Source: 34-65-8 sp964516135 (GTDB taxonomy: Bacteria; Pseudomonadota; Alphaproteobacteria; Sphingomonadales; Sphingomonadaceae). From it: DNA of 64,000 nucleotides. The stretch is taken from contig CAZEWN010000014.1 in NCBI GenBank assembly GCA_964516135.1, positions 25,442-89,441 on the forward strand, given 5' to 3'. Positions 34,066 to 42,957 of this stretch are shown piece after piece. The translations under genes were made by a program, and so were the position numbers. Each line of letters opens with the position of its first letter. Positions within the stretch are counted from its first letter, which is position 1. The notes below the pieces were generated by a model. That model saw nothing but the letters and a program-made list of their open reading frames with translations, ran no database searches and was not told the origin of the DNA.

Positions 34066-35163
34066 GTGACTGACTTGCAGAACCGCGTGGCCGAAGAACA
34101 GTTCGGCAGATTGCCCGACGGTGACATCGTCACGGCCGTGACGCTCGCGAACGTTCGCGGAATGCGCGTCCGCATCCTAACCTACGGCGCGTCGATTCAA
34201 TCGGTGATGGTGCGCGATCGCGCTGGCGAATTCTCCGACGTTGCGCTCGGCCACGCGACTTTGGCGGAATATCTGGATCATCCGCAATTTGTGGGCGCGA
34301 CGGTCGGCCGGGTTGCCAATCGCCTGGCTGGAGGACGCTTCATTCTGGACGGATGCATTCATACCGTGCCGCCCAATGACGGACGCAACGCACTGCATGG
34401 TGGACCGGTCGGATTCGACAAACGAAATTGGGCGATAATTGACACCACCTCCGAACCAATTCCAAGCGTGACACTTCAACTGATCAGCGCCGACGGTGAT
34501 CAGGGATTTCCCGGCGAGCTTACCGTGACTGCCAGATACGAAATGGCGCACGATGATGAGTTGCGGGTCGAATATCAGGCCACAACCGACCGGGCCACTG
34601 TCGTCAACTTGTCGAACCACGCATACTGGAATCTTGCCGGCGAAGGGTCCGCGAGCGGCGTGATGGACCACGAACTGACGATTTTCGCGGATCAGTACCT
34701 GCCGACCGATGACTCGGCCATTCCGACCGGCGAGATGCGGCCGGTTGATGGAACAGCCTTCGATTTCCGCACGGCCACCACGATTGGTTCACGCATACGC
34801 GACGCGGACGAACCACAGCTCGCGATTGGCCGGGGATACGACCACAATTGGGTCGCCGGCGAGGCCATATCCGCGGAAGTTCGATTGCTGGCCAGGGTGT
34901 GCCATCGCCCGTCCGGCCGGGCGATGGAGCTGCGCTCCAACCAGCCGGGCTTGCAGTTTTATTCCGGCAACTTCCTTGATGGAAGGTCGGTGGGAAAATC
35001 GCGACATTTTCACCGCATGGGCGATGCCTTCGTGCTTGAACCGCAAATGTTCCCCGACACTCCCAACCAACCAGCCTTCGGATCGCTCCGGCTGGAGCCG
35101 GGGGAGACTTATCGGAACATCATCCAATTCCGTTTTCTGACGACCGAGGGAGCATTGACATGA
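34066..35163 (+). CDS. galM: Aldose 1-epimerase (mutarotase)
   Basis: A 365-residue GalM-type enzyme interconverting alpha and beta anomers of galactose or related sugars. Active-site residues are visible: His 111 (NALHGGPVGFDKRNW), His 185 (LSNHAYWNLAG) and Glu 325 (FVLEPQMFPD). I chose the GTG at 34066 because AAAGGGA lies about seven bases upstream; a TTG at 34048 has no site. It should supply the anomer used by galactose dehydrogenase. It has no signal peptide. Its stop overlaps the next GH43 gene by 4 bp. Confidence 0.92.
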   Translation: MTDLQNRVAEEQFGRLPDGDIVTAVTLANVRGMRVRILTYGASIQSVMVRDRAGEFSDVALGHATLAEYLDHPQFVGATVGRVANRLAGGRFILDGCIHTVPPNDGRNALHGGPVGFDKRNWAIIDTTSEPIPSVTLQLISADGDQGFPGELTVTARYEMAHDDELRVEYQATTDRATVVNLSNHAYWNLAGEGSASGVMDHELTIFADQYLPTDDSAIPTGEMRPVDGTAFDFRTATTIGSRIRDADEPQLAIGRGYDHNWVAGEAISAEVRLLARVCHRPSGRAMELRSNQPGLQFYSGNFLDGRSVGKSRHFHRMGDAFVLEPQMFPDTPNQPAFGSLRLEPGETYRNIIQFRFLTTEGALT

Positions 35164-36200
35164 GGATTGGCGGCTTGATCACCGCGGTGGCCCTGACGGC
35201 TGCGGGCTGCGCGCCCGTGCCCCCGACAGCCGTCGCCACTTCGCCCACTCAGCGCGCGCTTGTCCTCGACAGCGATTTCCCTGACCCCGCTGTTCTCCAT
35301 GCGCCGGATGGTTTCTACTACGCCTACGCAACCCAGAGCGAGCATGACGGCAAGATGCTCAACATCCAGATGGCGCGGTCAAAGGACCTGCTCCGGTGGG
35401 AGAGAATCGGCGATGCCCTGCCGGTCAAACCTTCCTGGGCCGCGCGGACGCAGGATTTTTGGGCTCCTCATGTGACACATGCAAACGGACGGTATTACCT
35501 CTATTACTCGGCAAAGCCCGATGTGGCGCTCGACGACCCCGACCGTGGGTTATGCCTCGCCGTCGCTACATCCGAACGGCCCCAGGGGCCGTTCACAGAT
35601 ATCGGCGAACCGATGCTGTGCGGCGATGGCTTCATCAACATCGATCCGATGTCGTTCGATGATCCCGCTACCGGCAAGCGCCTGCTCTATTGGGGATCCG
35701 GTTTCGGCCCGATCAAAGTGCGCGAACTGGCCGAGGACCGCACTTCCTTTTTGCCCCAGGCGCCGACGATCGACCTCATTCCAGTCGATCCTTCCGAAGA
35801 CGGCGCGAATTACCAGCGGCTCGTCGAAGGCGCATGGGTGACGTTGCACGACGGCTGGTATTACCTTTTCTATTCAGGAGACAACTGCTGTGGGCCGAAT
35901 GCCCACTATGCCCTTATGGTCGCGCGCTCGCGCAATGCCACGGGGCCATTCCAGACGCTCTCGTCCGCGGCTGGGGTGCCGAGCAGCGTAATCCTGGCGG
36001 CTGACGAACATTGGAACGCGCCAGGTCACAACGCCGTGATCGAGGACGCGCAGGGTAGGCATTGGACGCTTTATCATGCGGTCGACATGCGGCAGCCACG
36101 CGCCAAGCCCGACGCCGAGCCGAACACGCGTCGCGTGATGTTGATCGACCGGATCGTCTGGCAGGATGGCTGGCCCCGAGTGGCAAGCGACGGCAAGTAG
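35160..36200 (+). CDS. GH43 glycosidase, lipoprotein
   Basis: The third GH43 enzyme of the locus, 346 residues. A lipoprotein signal ends at ALTAAGC (Cys 17), so it is tethered outside the cytoplasm. The catalytic acids are Asp 42 (SDFPDPAVL), Asp 162 (INIDPMSFDD) and Glu 223 (RLVEGAWVTL). It is translationally coupled to galM (ATGA overlap). It differs clearly from the other two GH43 proteins in loop sequence, so the three may remove different linkages. The gene ends the carbohydrate locus; housekeeping genes start after it. Confidence 0.88.
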   Translation: MRIGGLITAVALTAAGCAPVPPTAVATSPTQRALVLDSDFPDPAVLHAPDGFYYAYATQSEHDGKMLNIQMARSKDLLRWERIGDALPVKPSWAARTQDFWAPHVTHANGRYYLYYSAKPDVALDDPDRGLCLAVATSERPQGPFTDIGEPMLCGDGFINIDPMSFDDPATGKRLLYWGSGFGPIKVRELAEDRTSFLPQAPTIDLIPVDPSEDGANYQRLVEGAWVTLHDGWYYLFYSGDNCCGPNAHYALMVARSRNATGPFQTLSSAAGVPSSVILAADEHWNAPGHNAVIEDAQGRHWTLYHAVDMRQPRAKPDAEPNTRRVMLIDRIVWQDGWPRVASDGK

Positions 36201-36369
36201 CCACCACGAGCCACCGTTTCACGCCGATGGGTGTGGCACCATCGAGCGCTGCATTGCCCGGATGGTCCGGAACCACATATCACCCGTCATGCCGCGACGA
36301 GATGCTATGGGGGTCCAGATCGCTGAAGAATGGCCGGTTTTGCCCGGGTCATCGACTATTGGGCAGGGC

Positions 36370-36444
36370 TGGCTGGGGCGGGAGGATTCGAACCTCCGCA
36401 TGGCGGTACCAAAAACCGCTGCCTTACCGCTTGGCTACGCCCCA
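36370..36444 (-). tRNA. tRNA-Gln (anticodon TTG)
   Basis: On the minus strand the sequence folds as a complete cloverleaf. The acceptor stem is TGGGGCG/CGCCCCA, and the D arm contains GCCAAGCGGTAAGGC. The anticodon stem is GCGGT/ACCGC with 7-base loop TTTTGGT, giving anticodon TTG. The T arm is GGAGGTTCGAATCCTCC, and the CCA end is encoded (36370-36372). Confidence 0.96.
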
Positions 36445-36493
36445 ATTGCGCGGCGTCGCTATAGCGCCGCCACCGCCGATGTGAAGGGGGTGG

Positions 36494-37339
36494 TTACAGC
36501 TTCTTGCCGATGAAGTCCGCCGCCGAGTGGCGTTCGCGCAACTGTTCGTCGTCTTCGCCCCAGGTTTTGGTGACGATCCGTCCGCGCCGCACGGCTGGCC
36601 GCGCAGCAATTTCATGGACCCAGCGCGCGACGTTGGCGTATTCGTCGATCGAAAGGAAAGTCTTCGCGTCGTTGTAAGCCGTGCCGAAAACGAACCCCGA
36701 TAGCCAGGGAAACGTGGCCATGTCGGCAATGGTGTAGTCGGGTCCGCCCAGGTACGCGCTTTCGGCGAGTCGCTGGTCCGCAACGTCGAACAGTCGCTTC
36801 GTTTCCATGGCATAGCGGTTGATCGGGTATTCGTATTTCTCCGGCGCATAAGCGTAGAAATGCCCGAATCCGCCGCCGATGAAAGGTGCGCTGCCCATTT
36901 GCCAGAATAGCCAGCTGAGCACTTCGGCGCGGGTATGGTCGGTGGGCAGGAACATTCCAAACTTTTCCGCCAGATGTAGCAGGATGGCGCCGCTCTCGAA
37001 CACGCGCACTGGCGCGGGACCAGTTCGATCGACGAGTGCGGGAATCTTGCTGTTGGGGTTCACGGCCACGAAACCGCTGGTGAACTGGTCGCCGTCGGAA
37101 ATGGAGATCGTCCAAGCGTCATATTCCGCGGCCTGTCCTGCCTCGATCAGTTCCTCGAGCATGATCGACGCCTTCACGCCGTTGGGCGTCGCAAGCGAAT
37201 AGAGCTGAAACGGCTGCTCGCCCTCGGGAAGCGCGCGATCCTCTCGCGCGCCCGCCGTCGGGCGATTGATCGAAGCGAACCGGCCGCCGCTTTCGACATT
37301 GGTCCATACTGCGGGCGGGGTGTAGGTCGGGTCGGACAC
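36494..37339 (-). CDS. yghU: Glutathione S-transferase, YghU/disulfide-bond oxidoreductase type
   Basis: A 281-residue Nu-class GST. An extended N terminus precedes the thioredoxin-fold domain (FQLYSLATPNGVKASIMLEE, then NPNSKIPALVDRTG and FESGAILLHLAE). The helical domain includes WLFWQMGSAPFIGGGFGHF. The match in layout to E. coli YghU, which binds two glutathiones and has disulfide reductase activity, is close. It probably acts in the cytoplasm in thiol redox or peroxide defence. It stands alone between the tRNA gene and the topoisomerase gene. Confidence 0.9.
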   Translation of the reverse strand: MSDPTYTPPAVWTNVESGGRFASINRPTAGAREDRALPEGEQPFQLYSLATPNGVKASIMLEELIEAGQAAEYDAWTISISDGDQFTSGFVAVNPNSKIPALVDRTGPAPVRVFESGAILLHLAEKFGMFLPTDHTRAEVLSWLFWQMGSAPFIGGGFGHFYAYAPEKYEYPINRYAMETKRLFDVADQRLAESAYLGGPDYTIADMATFPWLSGFVFGTAYNDAKTFLSIDEYANVARWVHEIAARPAVRRGRIVTKTWGEDDEQLRERHSAADFIGKKL

Positions 37340-37425
37340 GCGTAAATCTCCGCATCAGGGGGCTGGGGGGGGGGAATGGACCGCACGCGCCGGAACCGCA
37401 AGGCATTCGCGGGCATTGCGCGCAT

Positions 37426-38439
37426 ATGGCAACAACATCCGCGAAGCTCGTCTATGTGGACGACAGCCTGCCCGGCATCACCCGCAAACGGTCGGGCAAG
37501 GGCTGGTCCTATTACGATGCGCAAGGCACGCTGATCACCGACGCGGCGGAAAAGGGGCGGCTTAACGCAATCGCCTTGCCACCCGCTTATGTCGACGCCT
37601 GGTTTTGTCCGGCGCCAAATGGGCATATCCTGGCGATTGGCTATGACGCACGCGGACGCAAGCAGTATCGCTATCATCCTGATTTCCGCACGGCGCGCGA
37701 AAGCGAGAAGTTCGACGGTTGCCTGACGTTCGGTGAATTACTGCCGTTGGTCCGCAAACGGGTCGACGATGATCTTGGCCAACGCGAACTCACCCGCGAA
37801 CGCGCGGTGGCCAGCGTCGTGCGGCTGCTTGACCTGGGCGCGGTCCGCGTGGGGAACGAAGGCTATGCCAAGGCCAACAAGAGTTTCGGCGCGACAACGC
37901 TTCGCCGGCGCCATGCCGAAATTACGGGGCGGCGGTTGAAACTGCGGTTCACTGCCAAGGGCGGGGTGTTGCGTGAGGTCACGCTCAGTGATGGTGCACT
38001 CGTGCGCGTGGTCCGCAAGATGCAGGATCTGCCGGGCCAGCACGTATTCAAATATGTCGACGAGGATGGCGATATCTGCTCCGTCGGTTCGGGCGACGTG
38101 AACGACTACTTACGCGAAACGATGGGGCAGGATTTCACGGCAAAGAATTTCCGCACTTGGCATGCGAGCGTGCTGGCGCTCAAGCTGCTTGCGGAAACCC
38201 GCGACAAGCTGCCGCTAAAAGCCGTGCTGGCAGATGTCGCCGCGCATCTCGGCAATACCCCCGCGGTTACGCGCAAGAGCTACATCCACCCTGCCGTCCT
38301 GGCGTTGGTCGAAAGGCAGGAGGAATGGCGCGCCGATTTCCGGCTACCCCGTGCGACGCAATGGTTGGCGCGCGAGGAACGCGCCCTGCTCGACCTGCTC
38401 GAATCCAGTCCCGCGGCTCAGAAGCTGCTCGCGGCATGA
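37426..38439 (+). CDS. DNA topoisomerase IB
   Basis: A 337-residue bacterial/poxvirus-type topoisomerase IB that relaxes supercoils through a 3'-phosphotyrosyl bond. The N-terminal domain contains RKRSGKGWSYYDAQG and LPPAYVDAWFCP. The catalytic domain contains GNEGYAKANKSFGATTL, the FRTWHASVLAL block and the nucleophile Tyr 286 in TRKSYIHPAVL. This enzyme is scattered among bacteria and often inherited with sphingomonads. The ATG has no strong ribosome binding site. The stop lies four bases before cinA. Confidence 0.92.
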   Translation: MATTSAKLVYVDDSLPGITRKRSGKGWSYYDAQGTLITDAAEKGRLNAIALPPAYVDAWFCPAPNGHILAIGYDARGRKQYRYHPDFRTARESEKFDGCLTFGELLPLVRKRVDDDLGQRELTRERAVASVVRLLDLGAVRVGNEGYAKANKSFGATTLRRRHAEITGRRLKLRFTAKGGVLREVTLSDGALVRVVRKMQDLPGQHVFKYVDEDGDICSVGSGDVNDYLRETMGQDFTAKNFRTWHASVLALKLLAETRDKLPLKAVLADVAAHLGNTPAVTRKSYIHPAVLALVERQEEWRADFRLPRATQWLAREERALLDLLESSPAAQKLLAA

Positions 38440-38442
38440 GCG

Positions 38443-38964
38443 ATGGCTGACACGACGCCCCCCGTTCTGCCCGATCGGTTGGGCCGCATGGCGCGTGATG
38501 TTCTCGCCGCCGCGTCGGACGGGAACATGACCCTGGCGGTGGCGGAAAGCTGCACCGGTGGGCTGCTCGCGGGCATACTCACCGACGTCGAGGGATTTGG
38601 GCATGTGTTCGATCGCGGGTTCGTCACATATTCGGAAGCCGCGAAGTGCGAACTCCTGGGCGTCGATCGTGGTCTGATCGCCCGTCACGGCGCCGTCAGC
38701 CGCGAGGTCGCTCTGGCGATGGCGCAACGCGCGATCGCCGGGTCGCAGGCCGATCTCGCGGCTGCGATCACCGGTTTTGCCGGTCCCGGGGGCGAGGGCG
38801 AGGAGGAAGGCCTGGTGCACCTTGCGGTCGCCATGCGCGGCGGGCGGCAATGGCACCGGGAGGAGCATTTCGGGACGATCGGGCGTGACGGGGTTCGAAT
38901 CGCGGCGCTTGAAGTCGCGCTTGCGATGATGAACAACGCGCTCGCCGATGACCCAAAACGCTGA
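38443..38964 (+). CDS. CinA-family nicotinamide-nucleotide amidohydrolase
   Basis: A 173-residue stand-alone C-terminal CinA domain (PncC type) converting nicotinamide mononucleotide to nicotinate mononucleotide. The motif is TLAVAESCTGGLLAG followed by FDRGFVTYSEAAKCELLGV and AAITGFAGPGGEGEEEGLV. It overlaps the start of NAD synthetase by 17 bp, so the two NAD-metabolism genes are coupled: deamidated mononucleotide can be adenylylated and then amidated by the next enzyme. Confidence 0.9.
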   Translation: MADTTPPVLPDRLGRMARDVLAAASDGNMTLAVAESCTGGLLAGILTDVEGFGHVFDRGFVTYSEAAKCELLGVDRGLIARHGAVSREVALAMAQRAIAGSQADLAAAITGFAGPGGEGEEEGLVHLAVAMRGGRQWHREEHFGTIGRDGVRIAALEVALAMMNNALADDPKR

Positions 38965-41005
38965 CCACCCCTTCTTCGACCGCCGCACGCACGGTTTCGT
39001 GCGCGTGGCCACCAGCACGCCGCGCGTGCGCCCTGCCGACGTGGCGGGAAACGCCGCCAGCGTGATCGATGAAGCGCGGAAGGCAGCTGCGCGGAAGGTG
39101 GACCTGCTGCTCTATCCCGAACTGTGCCTGTCGGCTTATGCGATTGACGACTTGCACATGCAGGGCGCACTGCTCGACGCGGTCGAGGTGGAGTTGGCGC
39201 GGATCGTCGCGGCGAGCGCCGAACTCGCGACCGTGCTCGTTGTCGGCGCGCCGCTGCGGCACAACGGGCGCATCTATAACTGCGCCGTGGCGATCTGCCG
39301 GGGTGCGGTGCTGGGCATCGTACCCAAGAGCTTTCTGCCCAACTATCGCGAATACTACGAGAAGCGCTGGTTCGCCCACGGGCGAGAGTGCGAGGGGCTG
39401 ACACTGGTGCTGGAGGGCGGCGAAGTGCCGTTCGGCACTGACTTGCTGTTCGCGCATCCGATCATTCCGGGCTTCGTGTTCGCCATCGAAATCTGCGAGG
39501 ATTACTGGGCGCCCATCCCGCCCAGCACGCGCGCCGCGCTCGCCGGGGCGACGGTCGTCCTCAACCTGTCTGCTTCGAACATTGTGATCGGAAAGTCTGA
39601 CGAGCGCCACTTGCTGTGCCGATCGCAGTCCGCGCGCGCGGTGTGCGCCTACGCCTATTCCGCCAGTGGGCACGGCGAGAGCACCACTGACCTTGCGTGG
39701 GACGGGCAGGGCATGATCTACGAGCTCGGCGATCTCCTGGTCGAGAGCACGCGATTTGACATGGCGCCCGAGCTGTGCGTCGCCGATGTCGATTGCGCCC
39801 GCATCTTGGGCGACCGGATGCGGATGGGCACCTTCAACGATGGAGCCGAGGCGGAGGGGCGGCCGGAAGACTGGTTTCGCCGCGTGACCTTTGATCACCG
39901 CCCGGTGCCCGGCGACAGCGGTCTCGAACGACCTGTCCGCCGCTTCCCGTTCGTGCCGAACCGGCGCGAGAAGCTGGATGAGGATTGTTACGAGGCATTC
40001 AATATCCAGGTATCCGGCCTGATCCGGCGGATGGAGGCGACGCAGCCCAGTTCGCTGGTCATCGGCATTTCGGGCGGGCTCGATTCGACCCATGCGCTGA
40101 TCGTCGCGGCCAAGGCCTGCGATGCGCTGCACCTGCCGCGCTCCACCATTCGCGGCTACACCATGCCCGGCTTTGCGACGTCGGACGGGACAAAATCCAA
40201 CGCCTGGAAGCTGATGAAGGCGATAGGCGTGACAGCCGAGGAAATCGACATCAAGCCGACCGCGCGGCTGATGCTGGAGAACATCGGCCACGCTTTTGCC
40301 GGTGGCGAGCCGGTGTATGACACCACTTTCGAGAACGTGCAGGCGGGCCTGAGGACTGACTACCTGTTCCGCCTTGCCGGTCAGCATGGCGGCTGGGTGG
40401 TTGGCACCGGCGACATGAGCGAACTGGCGCTGGGCTGGTGCACCTATGGCGTGGGCGACCACATGAGCCATTACAACGTCAACGGCGGCGTGCCCAAGAC
40501 GCTGATCCAGTACCTGATTCGCTGGGCCGCGACCACGCAGCATTTCGACGATGCGACGGCGGAGGTGCTCCTATCCGTGCTCGACACCGAAATCTCGCCC
40601 GAACTGGTCCCGCCCGACGCCCAAGGCGCTATGCAGAGTACCGAGGCCGCGGTGGGCCCCTATGAATTGAACGACTTCTTCCTCCACCACATTGTGCGCT
40701 GGGGGCACAAGCCGAGCCACGTCGCGTTCCTCGCCTGGCATGCCTGGCGCGATGCGAGCGCGGGGCGTTGGCCCGCAGGCTTTCCGGAGGGCGGGCGCAA
40801 CGGCTATGACCTGCCAACGATTGCTTACTGGCTGGAGAAATTCCTGCGCCGGTTCTTTGCCACCAGCCAGTTCAAGCGCAGCGCGGTGCCCAACGGGCCC
40901 AAGGTCAGCGCGGGCGGCGCGCTGAGCCCGCGCGGCGACTGGCGCGCGCCGAGCGACGCGGTGGCGGACGTGTGGCTCGCCGAACTCAGGCAAAACTTGC
41001 CTTAG
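38948..41005 (+). CDS. nadE: Glutamine-dependent NAD+ synthetase
   Basis: A 685-residue two-domain enzyme that amidates NaAD to NAD+. The N-terminal nitrilase-like glutaminase domain has Glu 58 (LLLYPELCLSAY), Lys 127 (IVPKSFLPNYREYY) and Cys 183 (FAIEICEDYWAP). The C-terminal synthetase has the PP-loop GISGGLDSTHALI near residue 375 and GTGDMSELALGWCTYG. It resembles the long mycobacterial/yeast type. It uses ATP and glutamine. Translation is coupled to the CinA-like gene. Confidence 0.95.
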   Translation: MTQNADHPFFDRRTHGFVRVATSTPRVRPADVAGNAASVIDEARKAAARKVDLLLYPELCLSAYAIDDLHMQGALLDAVEVELARIVAASAELATVLVVGAPLRHNGRIYNCAVAICRGAVLGIVPKSFLPNYREYYEKRWFAHGRECEGLTLVLEGGEVPFGTDLLFAHPIIPGFVFAIEICEDYWAPIPPSTRAALAGATVVLNLSASNIVIGKSDERHLLCRSQSARAVCAYAYSASGHGESTTDLAWDGQGMIYELGDLLVESTRFDMAPELCVADVDCARILGDRMRMGTFNDGAEAEGRPEDWFRRVTFDHRPVPGDSGLERPVRRFPFVPNRREKLDEDCYEAFNIQVSGLIRRMEATQPSSLVIGISGGLDSTHALIVAAKACDALHLPRSTIRGYTMPGFATSDGTKSNAWKLMKAIGVTAEEIDIKPTARLMLENIGHAFAGGEPVYDTTFENVQAGLRTDYLFRLAGQHGGWVVGTGDMSELALGWCTYGVGDHMSHYNVNGGVPKTLIQYLIRWAATTQHFDDATAEVLLSVLDTEISPELVPPDAQGAMQSTEAAVGPYELNDFFLHHIVRWGHKPSHVAFLAWHAWRDASAGRWPAGFPEGGRNGYDLPTIAYWLEKFLRRFFATSQFKRSAVPNGPKVSAGGALSPRGDWRAPSDAVADVWLAELRQNLP

Positions 41006-41077
41006 GGAGCAGACCCTAGCCCTCACGCCATGCAAGTGGTATCCTGGTCGGGCATATCCGGGGAGGTTCGGGGCAGG

Positions 41078-41662
41078 ATGCGCTTTGGAATCGCAATGGT
41101 TTTGATCGGCGCGGGCATTGTCTTACTGGCGCCCCCACCGGCGCAGGCGCAATTCGGCGGACTGTTCCCGCGAGACGCGCGCAACGTTGTCGACGACGCC
41201 ACCAACGAGGATGCGTGCGGCAAGGGCAAGAAAGGTTCGGCCGGCAGCCGCGTGCTCGGCGGTATCCTTGGCCGCACGGCGCGCAATGCCGCTGGGCAGG
41301 CAGGAATTTCGAGCTGGGTACCGATCGGTGAGGTTACTGATCAGCTCACCACCTCGATCGCCTGCCGCCTTGATCCCGAGGAGCAGAAGCAGGCCGCCGA
41401 CGCGACCTTGCGCGCAACTCGCAGCAGTGATGGCACGCAGGACGACGCGACTCCGGTACCGGTCGGATCGAGTGCCGCATGGACCTCGGGCACGCGTGCC
41501 GAGGTTTCGGGCACCTCGACTGTCACCGGCCGGATCGCCTCTGCCGAGGGCGCCGATTGCATCACCGTGACCGATGTGGTGATCGTGCGCGGCGAGGAGA
41601 CGACCGCCGCCAAGCGCATGTGCCGTCCACCCGGATCGCGCCGCTATTCGCTGGTGGCATGA
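41078..41662 (+). CDS. Putative secreted surface protein, RT0821/Lpp0805-like
   Basis: A 194-residue exported protein of unknown function. A signal peptide ends near PPPAQAQF. After a variable middle, the C-terminal segment (SSAAWTSGTRAEVSGT through MCRPPGSRRYSL) resembles the C terminus of rickettsial 17-kDa antigen/RT0821-type surface proteins. I chose the ATG at 41078 because it starts directly with the signal sequence; GGGGAGG lies about ten bases upstream. It overlaps the next gene by 4 bp (ATGA), suggesting a shared envelope function. Confidence 0.65.
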   Translation: MRFGIAMVLIGAGIVLLAPPPAQAQFGGLFPRDARNVVDDATNEDACGKGKKGSAGSRVLGGILGRTARNAAGQAGISSWVPIGEVTDQLTTSIACRLDPEEQKQAADATLRATRSSDGTQDDATPVPVGSSAAWTSGTRAEVSGTSTVTGRIASAEGADCITVTDVVIVRGEETTAAKRMCRPPGSRRYSLVA

Positions 41663-42363
41663 TGCGCGCACGGCGCATTGCGGCCACATTGGCAGCGCTC
41701 GTCGCCCTTACGGGGGCGAGTGATCCCGACAACCCGACGTGTCCGAAGGAGCCCGGCTGGGGGCCGGATGCGGTAATGACGCTGACGCCCGCGGCGCGCG
41801 GCGGCAAGCGTGTTTTGTTGGCCGAAGGGGTGATCGATGCATCGCTACCCGATCGCCTGCGTGCCGCGATCGAGGCGGACGAAGATATCGAGGAGATATG
41901 GCTTCGTTCACGCGGCGGCGATGCGTCCGCCGGCAATGAAGCGGGGCGGGTGATCCGGTCCTACCCCGGCATGCTGACCCGCATTCCGCGCGGCTGGGCG
42001 TGTTTTTCAGCATGCAATTTCGTGTTCATGGGCGGCGATCGGCGCCATGTGGACCCAGGCGGGGTTTTCATGGTCCACATGTTCACGCATACCGGCGAGC
42101 GCGATGTGATCAGCGGTTCGGTCGCCAAGGGCACCGATGACACGGTCGAGCTGATCGGCGAGATCGAGCAACTCTCGGCCCTGCTCGCGAGTGAGGACAA
42201 TGATTTCCTCATCCGCATGGGCATAAGCCGTAAGCTGCTGACCGAGGTAATGTACCGCCAGCTCGCCACCGGGGGGAAGGGCGGCGGCGGCCAGCGGTAC
42301 TGCCTCGATCAAGCCGAAGTGCGAAAATACAACGTGATGCCCGTAGAGAAAGCAGCGAGTTAG
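41659..42363 (+). CDS. Predicted ClpP-like/COG3904 periplasmic protein
   Basis: A 234-residue protein with a short signal-like start (IAATLAALVALTGASD). The core resembles the ClpP/crotonase-like COG3904 proteins: LRSRGGDASAGNEAGRVIR, then the serine-containing CFSACNFVFMGGDRRHVDPGG and the following VFMVHMF. In ClpP-fold proteases the glycine-rich strand and a Ser-His pair form the active site; here Ser and His are present, but activity is not proven. It is coupled to the upstream secreted protein by an ATGA overlap and converges with the nitroreductase gene. Confidence 0.65.
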   Translation: MMRARRIAATLAALVALTGASDPDNPTCPKEPGWGPDAVMTLTPAARGGKRVLLAEGVIDASLPDRLRAAIEADEDIEEIWLRSRGGDASAGNEAGRVIRSYPGMLTRIPRGWACFSACNFVFMGGDRRHVDPGGVFMVHMFTHTGERDVISGSVAKGTDDTVELIGEIEQLSALLASEDNDFLIRMGISRKLLTEVMYRQLATGGKGGGGQRYCLDQAEVRKYNVMPVEKAAS

Positions 42364-42366
42364 TAC

Positions 42367-42942
42367 TCAACCGAAGTTTCCGGCGCGCATGATGTCTGCC
42401 ACCGGCTTGCGGGTCGACTTGACCTCCCGTTCCTTGAGAAAGTCGGGCAGGCGATCCGCCGGGGCAGGGCGTCCGATTGCGATCGCTGCCTCGATCCGGT
42501 GATCGTCCGGCACGCCCAGTTCCGTCCCGGCGCGATCGAAGTCCACGCCGGTCATTCCGTGCGCGGCATAGCCCATGTGCCAGGCCTGCAGCGCAAGGTT
42601 CTGCCACGCGGCGCCCGCGTCGAAGCTGTGGCTGTGGTTGTCGCTGATCTTGTCGCCGCGCATCTTCGCGTCGGACACGACATAGAGCAGTACCGAGGCA
42701 TCCTTCGCCCAGCCCTGGTTGAATTCGACCAGCAGCGACATGAACCGGTCCCAATTCCCATCGCCCCGATGGGCGTAAAGGAACGTCCACGGCTGGACGT
42801 TGTAGGCCGAGGGGGCGAGGCTGGCGGCTTCCAGGATCGTCTCGAGGTCCGCGGCTGGCATGGCGCTGGCGTCGAAGCTGCGCGGGCTCCACCGGTCACG
42901 GATGAGCGGAAGGACGCGCGGGTTAGCGGTGTGTTCGGTCAT
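42367..42942 (-). CDS. Nitroreductase family FMN oxidoreductase
   Basis: A 191-residue NfsB/NOX-type nitroreductase. The FMN-binding start RWSPRSFDASAM and the block ASLAPSAYNVQPWTFLYAH are clear, with GAAWQNLALQAWHMGYAAHG in the second half. It should reduce quinones or nitro compounds with NAD(P)H. It starts 15 bp downstream of the pirin gene on the same strand, and both are divergent from a LysR gene. This arrangement suggests one electrophile- or quinone-responsive unit controlled by that regulator. Confidence 0.88.
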   Translation of the reverse strand: MTEHTANPRVLPLIRDRWSPRSFDASAMPAADLETILEAASLAPSAYNVQPWTFLYAHRGDGNWDRFMSLLVEFNQGWAKDASVLLYVVSDAKMRGDKISDNHSHSFDAGAAWQNLALQAWHMGYAAHGMTGVDFDRAGTELGVPDDHRIEAAIAIGRPAPADRLPDFLKEREVKSTRKPVADIMRAGNFG

Positions 42943-42957
42943 GGGTGTTCTCCGTAA

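Noticed and set aside
38768..40543. A 591-codon open frame opposite nadE
   Set aside because: Shadow of a clearly conserved gene; composition is typical of antisense frames in GC-rich DNA.
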